This document shows positions 41,610 to 53,400 of a stretch of 64,000 nt of DNA, one piece after another. Source of the stretch: Spinacia oleracea (lineage: Eukaryota > Streptophyta > Magnoliopsida > Caryophyllales > Amaranthaceae). Where the stretch lies: positions 4,451,143 to 4,515,142 of the forward strand of contig NC_079491.1 in NCBI RefSeq assembly GCF_020520425.1, in the 5' to 3' direction. The translations under genes and the position numbers were made by a program. Under the pieces are notes generated by a model. That model ran no database searches. It saw only the letters and a program-made list of their open reading frames with translations, and was not told where the DNA came from. The stretch's first letter is position 1; every line of letters begins with the position of its first letter.

Positions 41610-44600
41610 TCTCTATTATATAAGCCAGCTCCTGAGGGCTTTTAAGTAAATTAACTTTTCGTGTCCACTTGCAAAAAGACAATAATACCCTCCCCCCGTT
41701 AAACAGTTAACAATTACAAAGCTGACTTATTTGGTAACATTCATAGCATTCTGATTATCTATTATTTTTAAAAATCGATTAATTACTGATTTTGAAACTG
41801 AAAATCTATTTTGGGAAGGGAATATGTTTAAACGTCAATCAATCAGGAAATCAGGCAAGGAAGATAAAAAAAGAAAAGGAAAGAATCCTGTAATTCTGAA
41901 ATCATTCCCAATATAGAAAAGTCTGTCAATAAAGTCAAAATAAAAAGCAAATAAGGAAGTATCACCCAAAAATCCAGCCACGAAAAATTGCTAAAACCCA
42001 TAGCCAAGAAAATCACGCATAAACCCACAGCCAAGAAAACACATATACCCACAGCTAAAAAAATAACGCATAAACCCAGCCAAGAACATCACACAAAACC
42101 CAGCCAAGAACATCACACAAAGACCCAGCTGTGAAAATCTTATTACAAATTATTACAATTGCCAAATTAAATCAAATTGACCAAGAAAATTAAAACAAAA
42201 AATCTGCAGAAAATCAGTAATTCAGTATACGAGTTCCAAAAACTCCATCATTGTTCTTCAAGTCGCGCCGATACACGTAAGTAATATCTTCTCCCGATTC
42301 CTTGAAAGAAAATAATAACAGAAATTAAACAATTTATTTTATAATAATTGTGATTTTTTATGCATAAACTGTTCTTTTTTAAAATTGTTGCTATGTAGAT
42401 TGAATTTTTCTAACTTAAACAATGGCGTTTATTTGTTTTGCAGATTTCAAAATATTAAGGTATGCTCGACATCGTCTAATTAAACAAAATATTAATTAAA
42501 ATATTCGTGGGTTTTTATTACGAGATCTTCAAATTCACATGTATGCAGGTTTAGAATTCATTTTAGGTTTTCCCTCAACCAACTATAAACTTTTAGCATA
42601 AGGTATGTTTTTGTTGAGTTTTGTTCTTGGTTATACATTGAATTTTATATGACATCTAAGATATAGTCCATTATTTTTATTACATGTTGAGTTTTTATTA
42701 CGAAAACAGCCTATTGTATCAACCTATTAAAGATGATTTAATCGTAATATTGCATGTTTTATTCTTGGTTATGTATTGTTTTTTAAATGTCGTTAAAATA
42801 ACAGTCCAAAATTGAGTAAATTGGTTACTGAAAAAGGCTTACCCAGGCTCTGGAACATAAACAAGGCGACAGGTAAACCATAAATTTTGAGCCTGCAAAA
42901 GAACTTCAATGATTAAGAATCAAGCTTCAGACTTAAAAAATATAATAGAAGAAACATACAAGTACAATGGGGATTAGGAAATTTAACACATTCATCAATA
43001 ACCATTAGAAGATAAAATCACAAAAGAAATCAAGAGCAAAAAATCACATTCATAACAGGAAAATAAAAAAAGGCATCGTTTAATATAGAAATGAAGAACA
43101 ACTTTCAAAGATCGAAGGTTAGGTATTTATTAAGAACAAATCTCAACATTAGGTTATCACTATACAGAAATATGAAATCAGAACATTAAGATTCTCTGAA
43201 TGCGATGCGTGCGAAATTACATAAACCTTAAAACAATTTTGTTACAACTAACATAAAGAGTGCGATGAACCTAACAGAAATTTCATAGTTCGTGTCTGGG
43301 TTGATAAAGAGTACGATGATAATATCAACCCAGAAACTTCACAGTTTAAACTTTGCAGTTTAAAACTACTAATTGCATCATTAACTCACAATCCCAAATA
43401 CTTCTACGCCAAATGCATGTATGGCTTACTGTCTCATTCAAGTAAAAGTTGTTAAAAAGAGATTGGTTAAATTGCAACTTAAAAGGTAAACGGTAACAAA
43501 ATGATCTCGGTTCATGAGCAAATAACAAAGTTTGGCCAAATATGTGACCATTGAAAAGTTTGGACAAAACCAAATTTTTTCCACAAAAATCAAACCAAAC
43601 ATTAACCACATTGGGAGTCACATCAGACTAACTACAAGCAGAACACCAACTTTCTTGCTCAAATTTGAACCACACATAAACCCCAGCAAAAAAAACAAAA
43701 TTTCCACTAATAAACGCTTCATTTAGTGAAGCAACAATAAATCCTTGAACTAAACCCTAAATATCCAAAAATTTCCACAAATTAAAACCAAAAAAGGTCT
43801 AGAAAAAAACCCAACATGCCAACATGCTTAACCTCACAAAATTAAAAATAAAGGTAATTAGATCATTCTGAAGCTAAATCGAGGGACACGACATGCAAAT
43901 AAAAGTTCATGCACGCAAAATTCATTGAACTTAACACCCTATGTTCATCGCATATCAAATAAAAATCATCCAGAAAAATTCATTAAAAATTGAACAACGA
44001 AATTAAGACCAGAAAAAAATTCAACATAAACCCAGTAATCACCAAATATAAATGGTATAAATTACATTTTTGAAACCCTACTTTTATCTATTATCAGAAG
44101 CCAAAATCATATAAACTAACTAAAATCCCCAAATTGGGATCAATTTCAGCCAAGAAACCCTCATCTTCAATCACCTAGAAGCTAAAATATTGGGATTACC
44201 TTCGTCAAGGCATCAAAACAATAACTTGATATCCTCAAATTGGGTTCGATTTCAAACATGAAACCCTAAAAAATCGAATACCCCGATTTCTAACATGAAA
44301 CCCTCAAAAATCGAATAACCCAATTTCAAAAAACAAAGAAAAAAAATCAGATTGTGAAATTTCGAAAACAAAGACATAAATAAAACGAAATATGGTACCT
44401 ATTGCCTTTCCCATCGCCTCGGACAGAGCCTAGACCAGCGCCTTGACTAGCGCCTCGCGCGCCTCGCCACCGCTCCTGCACCGCTCTCTCCAATTCATGG
44501 AGGGACACGACATGCAAATAAAAATTCAAATACATTAGTTAACCAATAATTAAGAAAACGAAATACAACTACAACTAAGCAACAAATCGATTTTCGGCAT

Positions 44601-45677
44601 GAAAAAAAATCCAGATTATAAACCCAAAACCTTGAATTGATAAAACATACCTGTGTAATCGTCGGCGTACACCATTTTTCGAACAAATCTTACATTTCTG
44701 GAGTTCCTCGCCCTTTTTTTGCTGAGATATTCAACTAGATGGAATGATTTTGTATTTGGAACCATTTTTTGAAGAGAGAAAAGGAAGGTAAGCAACGAAT
44801 TAGGAAAGAGAAAGCAGAACAAAATCAAATAGGTTTAAGAGAGAGAGGAAGCGGCGGAGAGAACAAAAAGGAGATAGGGTAAGAAGAAACATGTTAGTTT
44901 TAAACGAAATGAAATGGGCCGGCTTGATCATATGGGCTGCGTGTTGTTAGTTGATTTGTACGAAATAAATCAGAGTGCTGATGGGCCAAATATTTACTTT
45001 AAAGTTGTGTGAGAATTTTAAAATCTAAATAAAAACTTTGTGGCTCAACTAATCAGTACGAAAAAAGTCAGCAGTACCACAAGTTGTTAGAAAAACTCGA
45101 TTATTTTCTTAAAAAAAATCTTAAAAATAATATTTTTAAAAGAAAAAAAATTAATTAGTAAAAAAATTAAATTATTCATTCTCCAATATACTTCGTACAA
45201 CACGTGGTGTTTAATTTTCGAGTTTGTTAGTGATTTATAAAAAAGATATTGAAAAGAGAAAAATTGGAACGAATGAGTGGGAACATTCACGTTTAAATTT
45301 AATTAGTAAATAAAGATATTGTGCGCAAAAGAATAAAGTGATACTTACTATTTTGTATGTTTAGTAGTTTTACTTCAGTACTTCAATTTTGGTTTTTCGA
45401 TGGGATATGTTAGTTGTATCAAAATAACGTAAAGTTTTTTAATAGCTTTAATTGGTCATAAGATTCGATCATTCGTCATGTAAGGCTACGAGTATTGTAT
45501 GACCTCAATATCGCAAAATATGGACTTTGCAAATAATTTTGTAAAATTCCGCACGCATCGCATGCATGAATTACTAGGCACAATAAAAATAAAATTTCGC
45601 ACGTATCGCATGCATGAAATACTATACACAATAAATTTTCTAAAATTCGCGCACGCATCGCGTGCATAAAATACTAG
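41610..45677 (+). mobile_element. Non-autonomous Helitron 1
   Basis: The left end is TCTCTATTATATAAGCC and the right end a GC-rich hairpin (GCACGC-ATC-GCGTGC, 45651-45665) followed by ATAAAATACTAG. It is inserted between A (41609) and T (45678) with no target duplication. All three are Helitron rules. Length 4,068 bp. No Rep-helicase frame is present. It has intron-like signals (TTTTGCAG, GTAAGT) and a GC-rich block of CGCCTCG repeats (44410-44480). The right end carries three successive hairpin-type ends. Confidence 0.85.
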
Positions 45678-45686
45678 TATTATATA

Positions 45687-45844
45687 CTAAAAGAGAGGAA
45701 ATCAATGTGGTGATGACAAGTGTCACTCATTGATTGACCTCTCTTTTAATATAGATAATTAAATTTAATAAAAAAATTAAAGCAACAAAATTTTCAAATA
45801 CCAATAATATCACGTAATTTGTGATTAACTTCCCAAGAATATAT
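45687..45844. repeat. Second copy of the ACTAAAAGAGAGG fragment
   Basis: Nearly identical to 41137-41295. It lies just right of Helitron 1 and left of a CACTA MITE. Possibly the left end of a different Helitron family (TATACTAAAAGAG start). Confidence 0.6.
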
Positions 45845-46123
45845 CACTACAAGAATTTGTATCTTTAACGACAACCTAATTACGACGGGTTAAAAATCCC
45901 GTCGCAAAAACCTTTTGCGACGGGGCTAACAACCAAACAATGACGGGAATAACCGTCGCAAATGTCTTTTACGACGGGTTTACGACGAATTTACGACGGG
46001 ATTTCTATTAACGACGGCCCCCTTTTATGACGGATTCGCGACAGGAAAACCCGTCATTAATCAACGATTATTGGTCTTTCGCGACGGGATTTCCCGTCTT
46101 TAATAGTACAATTTCTTGTAGTG
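45845..46123. mobile_element. CACTA-type MITE, copy 1
   Basis: CACTACAAGAATTTGT left and ACAATTTCTTGTAGTG right, a 3-bp target duplication TAT, and many subterminal ACGACGGG repeats in both directions, as in En/Spm elements. Confidence 0.9.
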
Positions 46124-46272
46124 TATATAGGAGTGGTGTTATTTATTTATTATTCTATATAGGAGATTATAGGAGATTAGGAGTGGTGTTGTGATCTTGT
46201 GATAGGTATTATTATGCGTATGTGAGAGTTTAAGACTTTGGAGTTTTCTAGTTTGGTTCAACTCCCTATTTG
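46124..46272 (-). pseudogene. F-box promoter relic without a gene
   Basis: TATATAGGAGTGGTGTTATT through TAGTTTGGTTCAACTCCCTA matches the upstream DNA of F-box B (40974-41117). The coding part that should lie to the left is absent, replaced by the CACTA MITE and Helitron-like DNA. Confidence 0.65.
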
Positions 46273-46535
46273 GCTACGGCCCTGTTCTATTCACCTTATT
46301 TTCACTTATTTCAGGAAAAATAAGTTCAGATAAGTTCAGTTAAGTTCAGATAAGTTCAGATAAGATAAGTTCAGGAAAAATAAGTGTTGGCCAAGTACAA
46401 TTTATAACTAAAATAAGTTTTGATAAGTTCTAATAAGTTCAGTTAAGTTCAGATAAATTCAGTTAAGTTCATATAAGTTCAGATAAGATAAGTTCAGGAA
46501 AAATAAATGGAAATCAGGTGAATAGAACGCAACCT
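46273..46535. mobile_element. AAGTTCAGATAAG-rich MITE-like element
   Basis: The outer words GTTCTATTCACCTTATTTTC and GGAAATCAGGTGAATAGAAC are imperfect inverted repeats. The interior is runs of AGTTCAGATA. Best-preserved of four related elements in the window. Confidence 0.65.
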
Positions 46536-47570
46536 ACTTGAGATTAATTTAATATAGGTAAAAAGATTGTTATCGTGGTCCTCTAAATTAACCTTTTCGA
46601 AAAGCTTTTTATGAAGAAATCCTTAGTAAAGTTTGTCGTGTACAATTCAACTTAGCTATGAATCTTTCATAGATTTTTTTTTTATTTGATAATTAATGAT
46701 TTTTTTTGACGGGGATAATTAATGAATATATATTGTAATAATACCAGCCAAAAAAACAGTGGAAAATATTTCTCCATTATTTTTTTGTAAGGAAAACATA
46801 ATTCTTTTATTATTTTTTCTTACAAGAAAATATTATTTTCCGTCAAATCAAATGGAACATCAATGGCTCTTAGTATCAAGAATTAAGGGGGATATAATAA
46901 TTCAATTATAAACCTTAAATGAGCTCTGAAATTTAGTTTTAAGTGTATCATATCAATTGCTTTGCTGACTTTCGAATTGAGATTGATTTTTAGACCTAGA
47001 ACAATCACAACAATTCCTCCTTACCTTGAGATTTGTTGCAAATAAATTAATTTCTAGTATCGTACATGAAGATGAAAGTTCGATTGTTTTGATTTATCTC
47101 AAATAGAGTTGTGCACATGTCGGGTCATGTAGGCTCACATGCGTCGTGCTTGCAACAGGTCAAGGAAAAGTAGTGTTGGGTTGGACTTGTGTTTAGGGTG
47201 TGCAAAAATTGGTCCGGACCGAAATAATGGACCGGACCGACCCATACCGGAATGGACCGGACCGAAGGCAATCTGTCCGGTCTTCGGATCAAGAAATATC
47301 AATTTTCGGTCTTCGGTCCGGTCCGGTCAGGTCCGATGAATAAGTACAATTAAATAGTACTCCGTACTCCAATTTGACTTCCTTTGATAAATAACACAGA
47401 CAAGTAGACAACTATAAAAAGCGCACACCATTACTCAGACACATGTCACGCATTACACTTTACAATTTTGTAGCATACATTTTACACTTCACACATACGT
47501 CTTCGTCTTCGTCTTCGTCTTCGTCTTACTCCCTAAAATCAATAGCGTACATTTTCTTCAACTTTCCACC
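46536..47570. other. Intergenic before the ankyrin-TPR gene
   Basis: AT-rich. 47195-47340 holds a remnant with CCGGACCG / CGGTCCGG repeats. The leader near 47501-47526 carries a CTTCGT microsatellite. ATG of the next gene at 47571 (context CCACCATGG, strong). Confidence 0.45.
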
Positions 47571-49689
47571 ATGGGAGACCAAGACTACCACACAGCGATT
47601 GTTAGGGGAGACCTTGAACTCGTCCAAGGTAGATAACATTATCATTATATTTTTGCTTCTAATTACAAATAATAATACTCGTAATTTTTGTTATTAATTT
47701 TTTTTTTTTTTGCAGAAATGGTGAATGATTTTCTTCATAGGTTCGGAGAAGAGACTGCCATTAAAATCTTGGGACCAAATGGTCATGCAATTCTACACCT
47801 TGCTGCTACCGCGGGTCGAACTACGATTTGCCAGTATCTAGTCGACACCATCCAATATGCTATTAGTAGCCGAGATTTAATGGGTAAAATGTTTCTTTAA
47901 AGAATTATACTTATTATTCTTGATCGAATTGTGATTTGTGGAATTTGGGGGTTTACCTGATAATCTTTTAGGGTTTTTAGGGTTAATGTTTCTTTAAACT
48001 TCTAAGCGTTTAATCACGTGAATCTTGTGATTACTGATCGAATTGTGCCATTTTGGGCTTTTAGTATTAATGTTTTTAAATTCCAATGTTAATCTCGCGT
48101 CCTTGAATTAATTACCATCTTTCGGCTAACCAATTGATTATTTGAATCATTGCAATTACTTGGTTGTTCTTATATTGTTTCTTTATAAGTATTTGATATC
48201 ATCCATGCCTAGCATTGTAAAGATATTTTGTTTATTTTTCTTGTATTGCTGTGAATTTTGATCTAGAAACTTAAATAATACTAGTATTTTGATGTTTATT
48301 GGGTATTGTACGCATAAGTATTTTTCTTTTAGCACCGGTAATAGTTATTAGAAGCTATGTCTTTCATCTGCTGATTGCTGATAGTCATGTACTCGTGTTA
48401 TACTTGGTGCAGAATGGTGCTAACCCGAATCTTGGTTTAGAAAAACCTTTGATTATTGCTGTACATGGAGGCCATATAGAGATTGTGAAATGCTTGCTTA
48501 GAGCTGGCGCTAATCCTAATGCTACTAATTTTGTGAGTGAAAGATAACATTTACATTATCCTTCATTCTTATCTACCTTTTTCTGAGTGTATATGCTTGA
48601 CTTATTACTGTGTCTCCTATTTCAGTGTGATCTTACACCAATTGAAATTGCGGCTATGGAAGATAATCTTGCAGTTGTAAGCACCCTCTTTGATGTTACT
48701 ACTCGTATTCCTCATATTCCGATTTGGAGCTGTCATGGAATATACGAGTATATCAACTCTCAGGAAGCAAAAAATCAGGTTATTTTCCTAATTCATTATG
48801 CAACCTATATTGTACCATTTTTTATAATCTCAAAACCAAAAACAAAAAACTATGTTTGCAGCGGGAACTCAGAGCTGAAACAAGATTCTTAGAAGTAAAA
48901 GCACAAGGAGCACAAGCTGTCAGAACAAATGATTACAGGACTGCAGTTTACTGGTATACAGAGGTAAAAAATTAAAACTGAACTATAACTTGGTTTTCAA
49001 TTATGCTGCAATATTTTGATGATGCAATAGTATTACATGCAATTTACTGGTATACAGAGGTAGTATGCTGCAATATTTTGATGCTGCAATCTGAGTATTG
49101 TTAGTATGATGCAAATCTTTTGATGCTGCAATCTGAGTATTACATGCAATTTACTGCTGCAATCTGAATATTGTTGTTCTTTTCATTCTTTAACTGGATA
49201 GGGTATGAGGATGAAGCCAACAGATGCGACCCTGTTCTCAAACAGGAGCCTTTGTTATTCCCACTTGAACGTGGACGATCTTGCACTCTCGGATGCAGAA
49301 TTCTGTAAGAGACTGAGACCAGATTGGTGTATGGGACATTACCGTGAAGGAGTAGCCCATATGATGCTGAAGGTCTCTATCTATGTCTATATGATCATGT
49401 TTTAATCTTTACTTTTTGGAATAAGTTCTGATTATTTCCTACATTTTTCGTCTAAATGGATTGTGATAATTTTGAACTGGCGCAGGGATATTCAGAGGCA
49501 GTATCAGCATTTCAGAATGCGTGTCGGTGTGATCCTCTCAATAACGAGCTTCTAAATGCTTACAGGTAATTTTGAATAAAGAGTACAAAATACTTGGGTG
49601 TATAATTTCTCTGAGTGGTATTGATCAATTCTTTGTAAATTTTTTGCAGGAATGTGTTGGAGGGACGGATTATTTCAGTTGTTGACTGA
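47571..49689 (+). CDS. Ankyrin-repeat plus TPR protein (shortened TPR10-like)
   Basis: Eight coding exons: 47571-47628, 47716-47883, 48333-48532, 48626-48778, 48862-48963, 49202-49372, 49486-49565, 49650-49689. All are GT-AG, and the 972 nt sum to 323 residues plus stop. Ankyrin units: GPNGHAILHLAATAGRTTIC, PLIIAVHGGHIEIVKCLLRAGANPN and LTPIEIAAMEDNLAVVSTLF. A three-motif TPR domain of the HSP70/HSP90-binding kind follows (FLEVKAQGAQAVRTNDYRTA.., DATLFSNRSLCYSHLN, DAEFCKRLRPDWCMGHYREG, GYSEAVSAFQNACRCDPLNN). Relatives such as Arabidopsis At3g04710 have more ankyrin repeats; the middle ones are missing here. The start of exon 3 (APVIVIRSYVFHLLIADSH) is not ankyrin-like and is the least certain boundary. 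Function: probably a chaperone-linked adaptor, by family only. Confidence 0.8.
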
Positions 49690-50501
49690 TTGTGTCAGCC
49701 GGCTCTCTGTTGACTGATTGTGTTCATTGCAATATGTAGTTTTGGTGACCGGAATAGAAGAAAAGTGATGTATATTTTGTGATTAGAGTTAAAAAGAACT
49801 TGGCACAAACATTTTGTCTTAGCGATTGATGTATATGTTAGAGTACGATACAAATGTCTTAGGGAATTACAAAATAGTATGGCTGGAGTACTTGTGTAGT
49901 TTTTAGTGACAATTATCATGTTTCCTAAACACGGATTTTGGAATTGAATTCATTTGTTTAAGATTTCAAATTCTGCCTGGAATTATATTCAATTCATCCA
50001 TGGATTATGTGTAATTGTGTACATGTGTGAACTCGTTTTCTCTGCCTGTGTCAAAGGCCCAAAAGACTTTTATTTTGGTAAATTACCTTATTAATTTGTT
50101 GCTCACTTCAAGCCAAAGTGGTTGAAGATGTGATAGGTGACATATCTGAAGCTCTAAATTATCCCTTAGATGGTCAATTGATCATGTTTGTTTTTTGTTT
50201 AGAGGTTTAGTGTGATGCCCCGATAATATTTTTCTTGAACTTATCCATAGTATTACTACCTCCATTTCAAAAAGTTCTTAAGGTTACATGTGTGCAAATA
50301 GTAGCAGTAAAGATTTTTTTGAAACGAAGGTAATAACTAATAAGAGTTTAAAAAATAAAAGTAAAAAATTGAATCTCACAAGTCACAATTAAAAATAAAA
50401 TAAAGTAAATAATTAATTAATCAACTCAATTCTTGATCACAATAATTAAAAATAAAATAAATTCAAAATCTCAACTTTAAACATGATTCAGTAAACTATA
50501 A
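49690..50501. other. 3' flank of ankyrin-TPR gene and of F-box C
   Basis: Carries an internally deleted MITE (50256-50333) and the AT-rich F-box 3' flank shared with copies A and B. No gene. Confidence 0.5.
50256..50333. mobile_element. Internally deleted Stowaway MITE, 78 bp
   Basis: CTACCTCCATTTCAAAAAGT left and TTTTTTTGAAACGAAGGTA right. Ends match the 254-bp element at 26931-27184, with most of the interior gone. Confidence 0.6.
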
Positions 50502-51707
50502 TTAAGTAAATGACCTTGAAGGGGAAACAAAGGAACCAACCCATGGCATCGCCACATATTTAAACGACGGCGTACAACCATACGGCAAATTGCACATTTT
50601 GAGCCACTTAACATCCCAACTTTGAACATCATATTGAAGAAAACCCTTATTTTTTCCACCCAATAGGATTTCTTGTCCATCCTCGGAATAACCATAAAGA
50701 AAATAAGAAGAAAATAAAGTGATGATACTGTTTTCGATTCTTAGTTGTAGTTGTTGACTTCTATCAACGTCTTGTTGTTGTAATCTACTAAGAGGGATAT
50801 CAACCAATTTAGACCATGTTTGTTTCACACCATACTCCTTCATAACCCACACTTCCAAGTTTGTTTTCATCGTGCGATAATAGTTTATGAAATGCAAACG
50901 ACCCCTTAATACAATCAATGACTCCAAATCACCAACACAATTATTCCATTTATTAGGGTATGGCACCTCATTATATTCTTCAGTTCCAAGGTCAAACTTA
51001 GCTATTATTAACTTCGAGGTAGAATTTGACTTATTATTGCAAGCTATCCAATGCAACGCATTATTACAGAAAACCATACTTGGATTTCTGTTTATATTTT
51101 TCACGATGTTATTATGATGAGGTTTGATGTATTTCCATGTATTACTCTTCAAGCTATAAACCACACAAAAGTTATCAGATTGTACATTGAATGTGGAGAA
51201 GCATAAAATCTTATAATCATCTTTGGTACTATCATAACCGAACCCGATCATCTCAATTTGACCCGCTTGACCCGCATAATCTTGTTTTGGTACCAAAGGC
51301 GTTATATCGTTAGAGGCACCGGTTAACGGGTTGTAAAGCGTAAACCTTATTGGGTAATTCTGACCTAATTCTCGGAAGCAAAGCAAGCCATTACAAGAAC
51401 CAACGAGTTCAACATTCTTAGAATTTTGAAAGTTATGAAAGTGAGTTACCTTCTTAACAACTTTCGGGGTATGGTAATCTAAAAAGCATAATCCAGATGC
51501 GTATGTGTCTCGACTAAAAAAGATGATGGAGTCACTTATCTTGTTACTTTCGAGAAGATAATGACGAGTGTGGGAAGTGATGAAATACGGGTTTTTGATG
51601 ATGTCATCACGCCAACGCTTGCAAACACACTGACAGCGAATAAGGTCTTTGATTGGTAATCTTACGAGGATGTTTGATTCAAGATCTAATGGAAGATAAT
51701 CTTCCAT
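50502..51707 (-). CDS. F-box/FBA protein, copy C (intact)
   Basis: A single-exon frame of 401 residues, typical for this family. F-box at residues 4-45 (LPLDLESNILVRLPIKDLIR, CQCVCKRWRDDIIKNPYFIT). The F-box-associated domain follows, with LVGSCNGLLCF, TLYNPLTGASND, IGFGYDSTKDDYKILCFS, FDLGTEEYNEVPYP and ILLGGKNKGFLQYDVQSWDV. Such proteins join SKP1-CUL1 and pick targets for ubiquitination. The target is unknown; related families include self-incompatibility and immune regulators. It is the only intact copy of six pieces in the window. Codons 1-99 lie inside the tandem duplication that starts at 51411, and four of its bases there differ from copies B and D. Confidence 0.9.
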   Translation of the reverse strand: MEDYLPLDLESNILVRLPIKDLIRCQCVCKRWRDDIIKNPYFITSHTRHYLLESNKISDSIIFFSRDTYASGLCFLDYHTPKVVKKVTHFHNFQNSKNVELVGSCNGLLCFRELGQNYPIRFTLYNPLTGASNDITPLVPKQDYAGQAGQIEMIGFGYDSTKDDYKILCFSTFNVQSDNFCVVYSLKSNTWKYIKPHHNNIVKNINRNPSMVFCNNALHWIACNNKSNSTSKLIIAKFDLGTEEYNEVPYPNKWNNCVGDLESLIVLRGRLHFINYYRTMKTNLEVWVMKEYGVKQTWSKLVDIPLSRLQQQDVDRSQQLQLRIENSIITLFSSYFLYGYSEDGQEILLGGKNKGFLQYDVQSWDVKWLKMCNLPYGCTPSFKYVAMPWVGSFVSPSRSFT

Positions 51708-51729
51708 GTTTTTTGTAATTTGTTGAGAT

Positions 51730-51759
51730 CTAGGGTTTATTATATTTCACAAACCCTAG
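51730..51759 (-). promoter_or_regulatory. Paired inverted telo-box, F-box copy C
   Basis: CTAGGGTTT (51730-51738) and AAACCCTAG (51751-51759), 22 bp before the ATG. The telo-box (AAACCCTA) is a known plant promoter element in growth-related genes; an inverted pair could also form a hairpin in the leader. Confidence 0.5.
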
Positions 51760-52226
51760 ATAAATTTAAAGGGCAGATTCAATTATGAGACTTTAACTGC
51801 TTAGAACATAGGAATATATATAGGAGTGGTGTTTTTTATTTATTTATGATTCTTATATACTCCGTAGGAGATTAGGAGTGGTTCAACTCCCTATTTGGGA
51901 CTAATTAATAATGGTTATACTCCGTATTTAATAGTTTTTTTTTTTTTGAAACTCCTTATTTAATAGTTTAGGAAAGGGAAAGATGTTTTTTTTTTAATGA
52001 TACTTTTTGAAATCCATATTTGGACTAATAAAGGTAATATTTCATATTTAATTACGTATGCAAATTTTCGGAATATGCTATAAAGTAAAACTGACGAAAA
52101 TAAAAATATCACGCCTAGGATTTAAGGAAATCTTAACCCTGCATAATTTTATTTTATACCAAAAATAAAAATAAAAAAAAATTGTTATAATTGTACAAGT
52201 ATATAATACAAACTCTTTAACCCATA

Positions 52227-52494
52227 CACTACAAGAATATGTATCTTTAACGACAACCTATTTACGACGGGTCAAAAATTCCGTCGCAAAAGCCTTTTGT
52301 GATGGGGCTAACAACCAAACAAGGACGGGAATAACCGTCGCAAATGTCTTTTACGACGGATTTACGACGGGATTCCTATTTACGACGGCCCCCTTTTATG
52401 ACGGGTTCGCGACAGGAAATTCCGTCGTTAATCAACGATTATTGGCCTTTCGCGACGGGATTTCCCGTCGTTAATAGTACAATTTCTTGTAGTG
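52227..52494. mobile_element. CACTA-type MITE, copy 2
   Basis: CACTACAAGAATATGT left and ATTTCTTGTAGTG right, target duplication ATA, subterminal ACGACGG repeats. It lies 520 bp upstream of F-box C. The matching site upstream of copy A is empty. Confidence 0.92.
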
Positions 52495-52755
52495 ATACTT
52501 TTTACCTGTGAAATGACTCATTAGTGAAATGAGCTACTGATCGATAATAGGTTCAGTCCTAGCAATCCTAATTTTTGTAGTTTGTTTGCTTCGAAAATTT
52601 GCAATCGACAAAGCTAGAGGAGAAATCAGAGAAAAATAAAACAACCACCACTCATAAGTCGGATCAACCACCACAATGGACTACTGCCAACACTTACTTT
52701 AGTAATATGCAGCCACCACCGTGTGGGTTTAGAAATTTAGGAACGAAGATACGAA

Positions 52756-53400
52756 CAGTGGCGGACCCAGGACTTTGGGTCAATGGTGGCATGATATTTT
52801 TTTGGTGCGAGGATTTTTTTTTTTTTTTATCAATATATTTAACTAAATGTAATAATTTGTACAAAATTTAAAGCGACTAATTAGAATAGAGCAGTAAATA
52901 ATAGAATTGAATTTATTTCGTTTCGGAATTTTTTTAAAATATAATATAGTCCAATTAAATATGAAGGTGAAAAAAAGCATACAATGTTCAATTGGTGTTA
53001 AAAAAAAAAGCTAAAGACAACATATGGAATTATTAGGAAAAAAAGGGAATGGAACAAATAATATGAAAGACAATTGATGATCATGATTTTTTTAAGTGTA
53101 GTCTAATTAATATAAAGATGGAAAAATAAAAGCAGAAAATATTTCGATTGATGTAGAATCAATTAAAAGAACTAAATAGAAAACCAAAGAATTGGGTAGA
53201 AAAACGAATTAAAAATTATGAACCAAATTTGTCATTGTGTGGCATCGAACCCCTGACTTGTGGGCATTAAAAATCAAGTCAAATATACTCTCCTAACAAC
53301 TGCAACACAGTCAAATTCCCTAATAATTAATGCAGATTATTGTATATAGTCCTTCTGCGTTATTTTTCTTTTTAACTTTTTTCAGTTTCTTTATTTTTAT
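52756..53400. mobile_element. GTGGCGGACCCAGG-type element, about 0.65 kb
   Basis: Starts CAGTGGCGGACCCAGGAC directly after ..GATACGAA. The upstream DNA of copy A runs through this point without it. It includes a box-B-like GGGGTTCGATGCCACAC on the minus strand near 53242-53258. The GTGGCGGAGCCAGGA motif is widespread in plant repeats; I cannot name the superfamily. Confidence 0.6.

Noticed and set aside
41137-45844. LTR retroelement with the ACTAAAAGAGAGG fragment as its LTRs
   Set aside because: No primer site, polypurine tract or retroelement proteins were seen, and the DNA between has Helitron ends with A/T flanks.
45845-46123. CRISPR-like array of ACGACGGG repeats
   Set aside because: The words occur in both directions at irregular spacing between CACTA ends; this is plant DNA and they are subterminal repeats of an En/Spm-type element.
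52599-52871. Open frame of 90 codons, repeated at 56216-56488
   Set aside because: It appears twice only because of the tandem duplication and runs into the GTGGCGGACCCAGG element; no domain or start context supports it.
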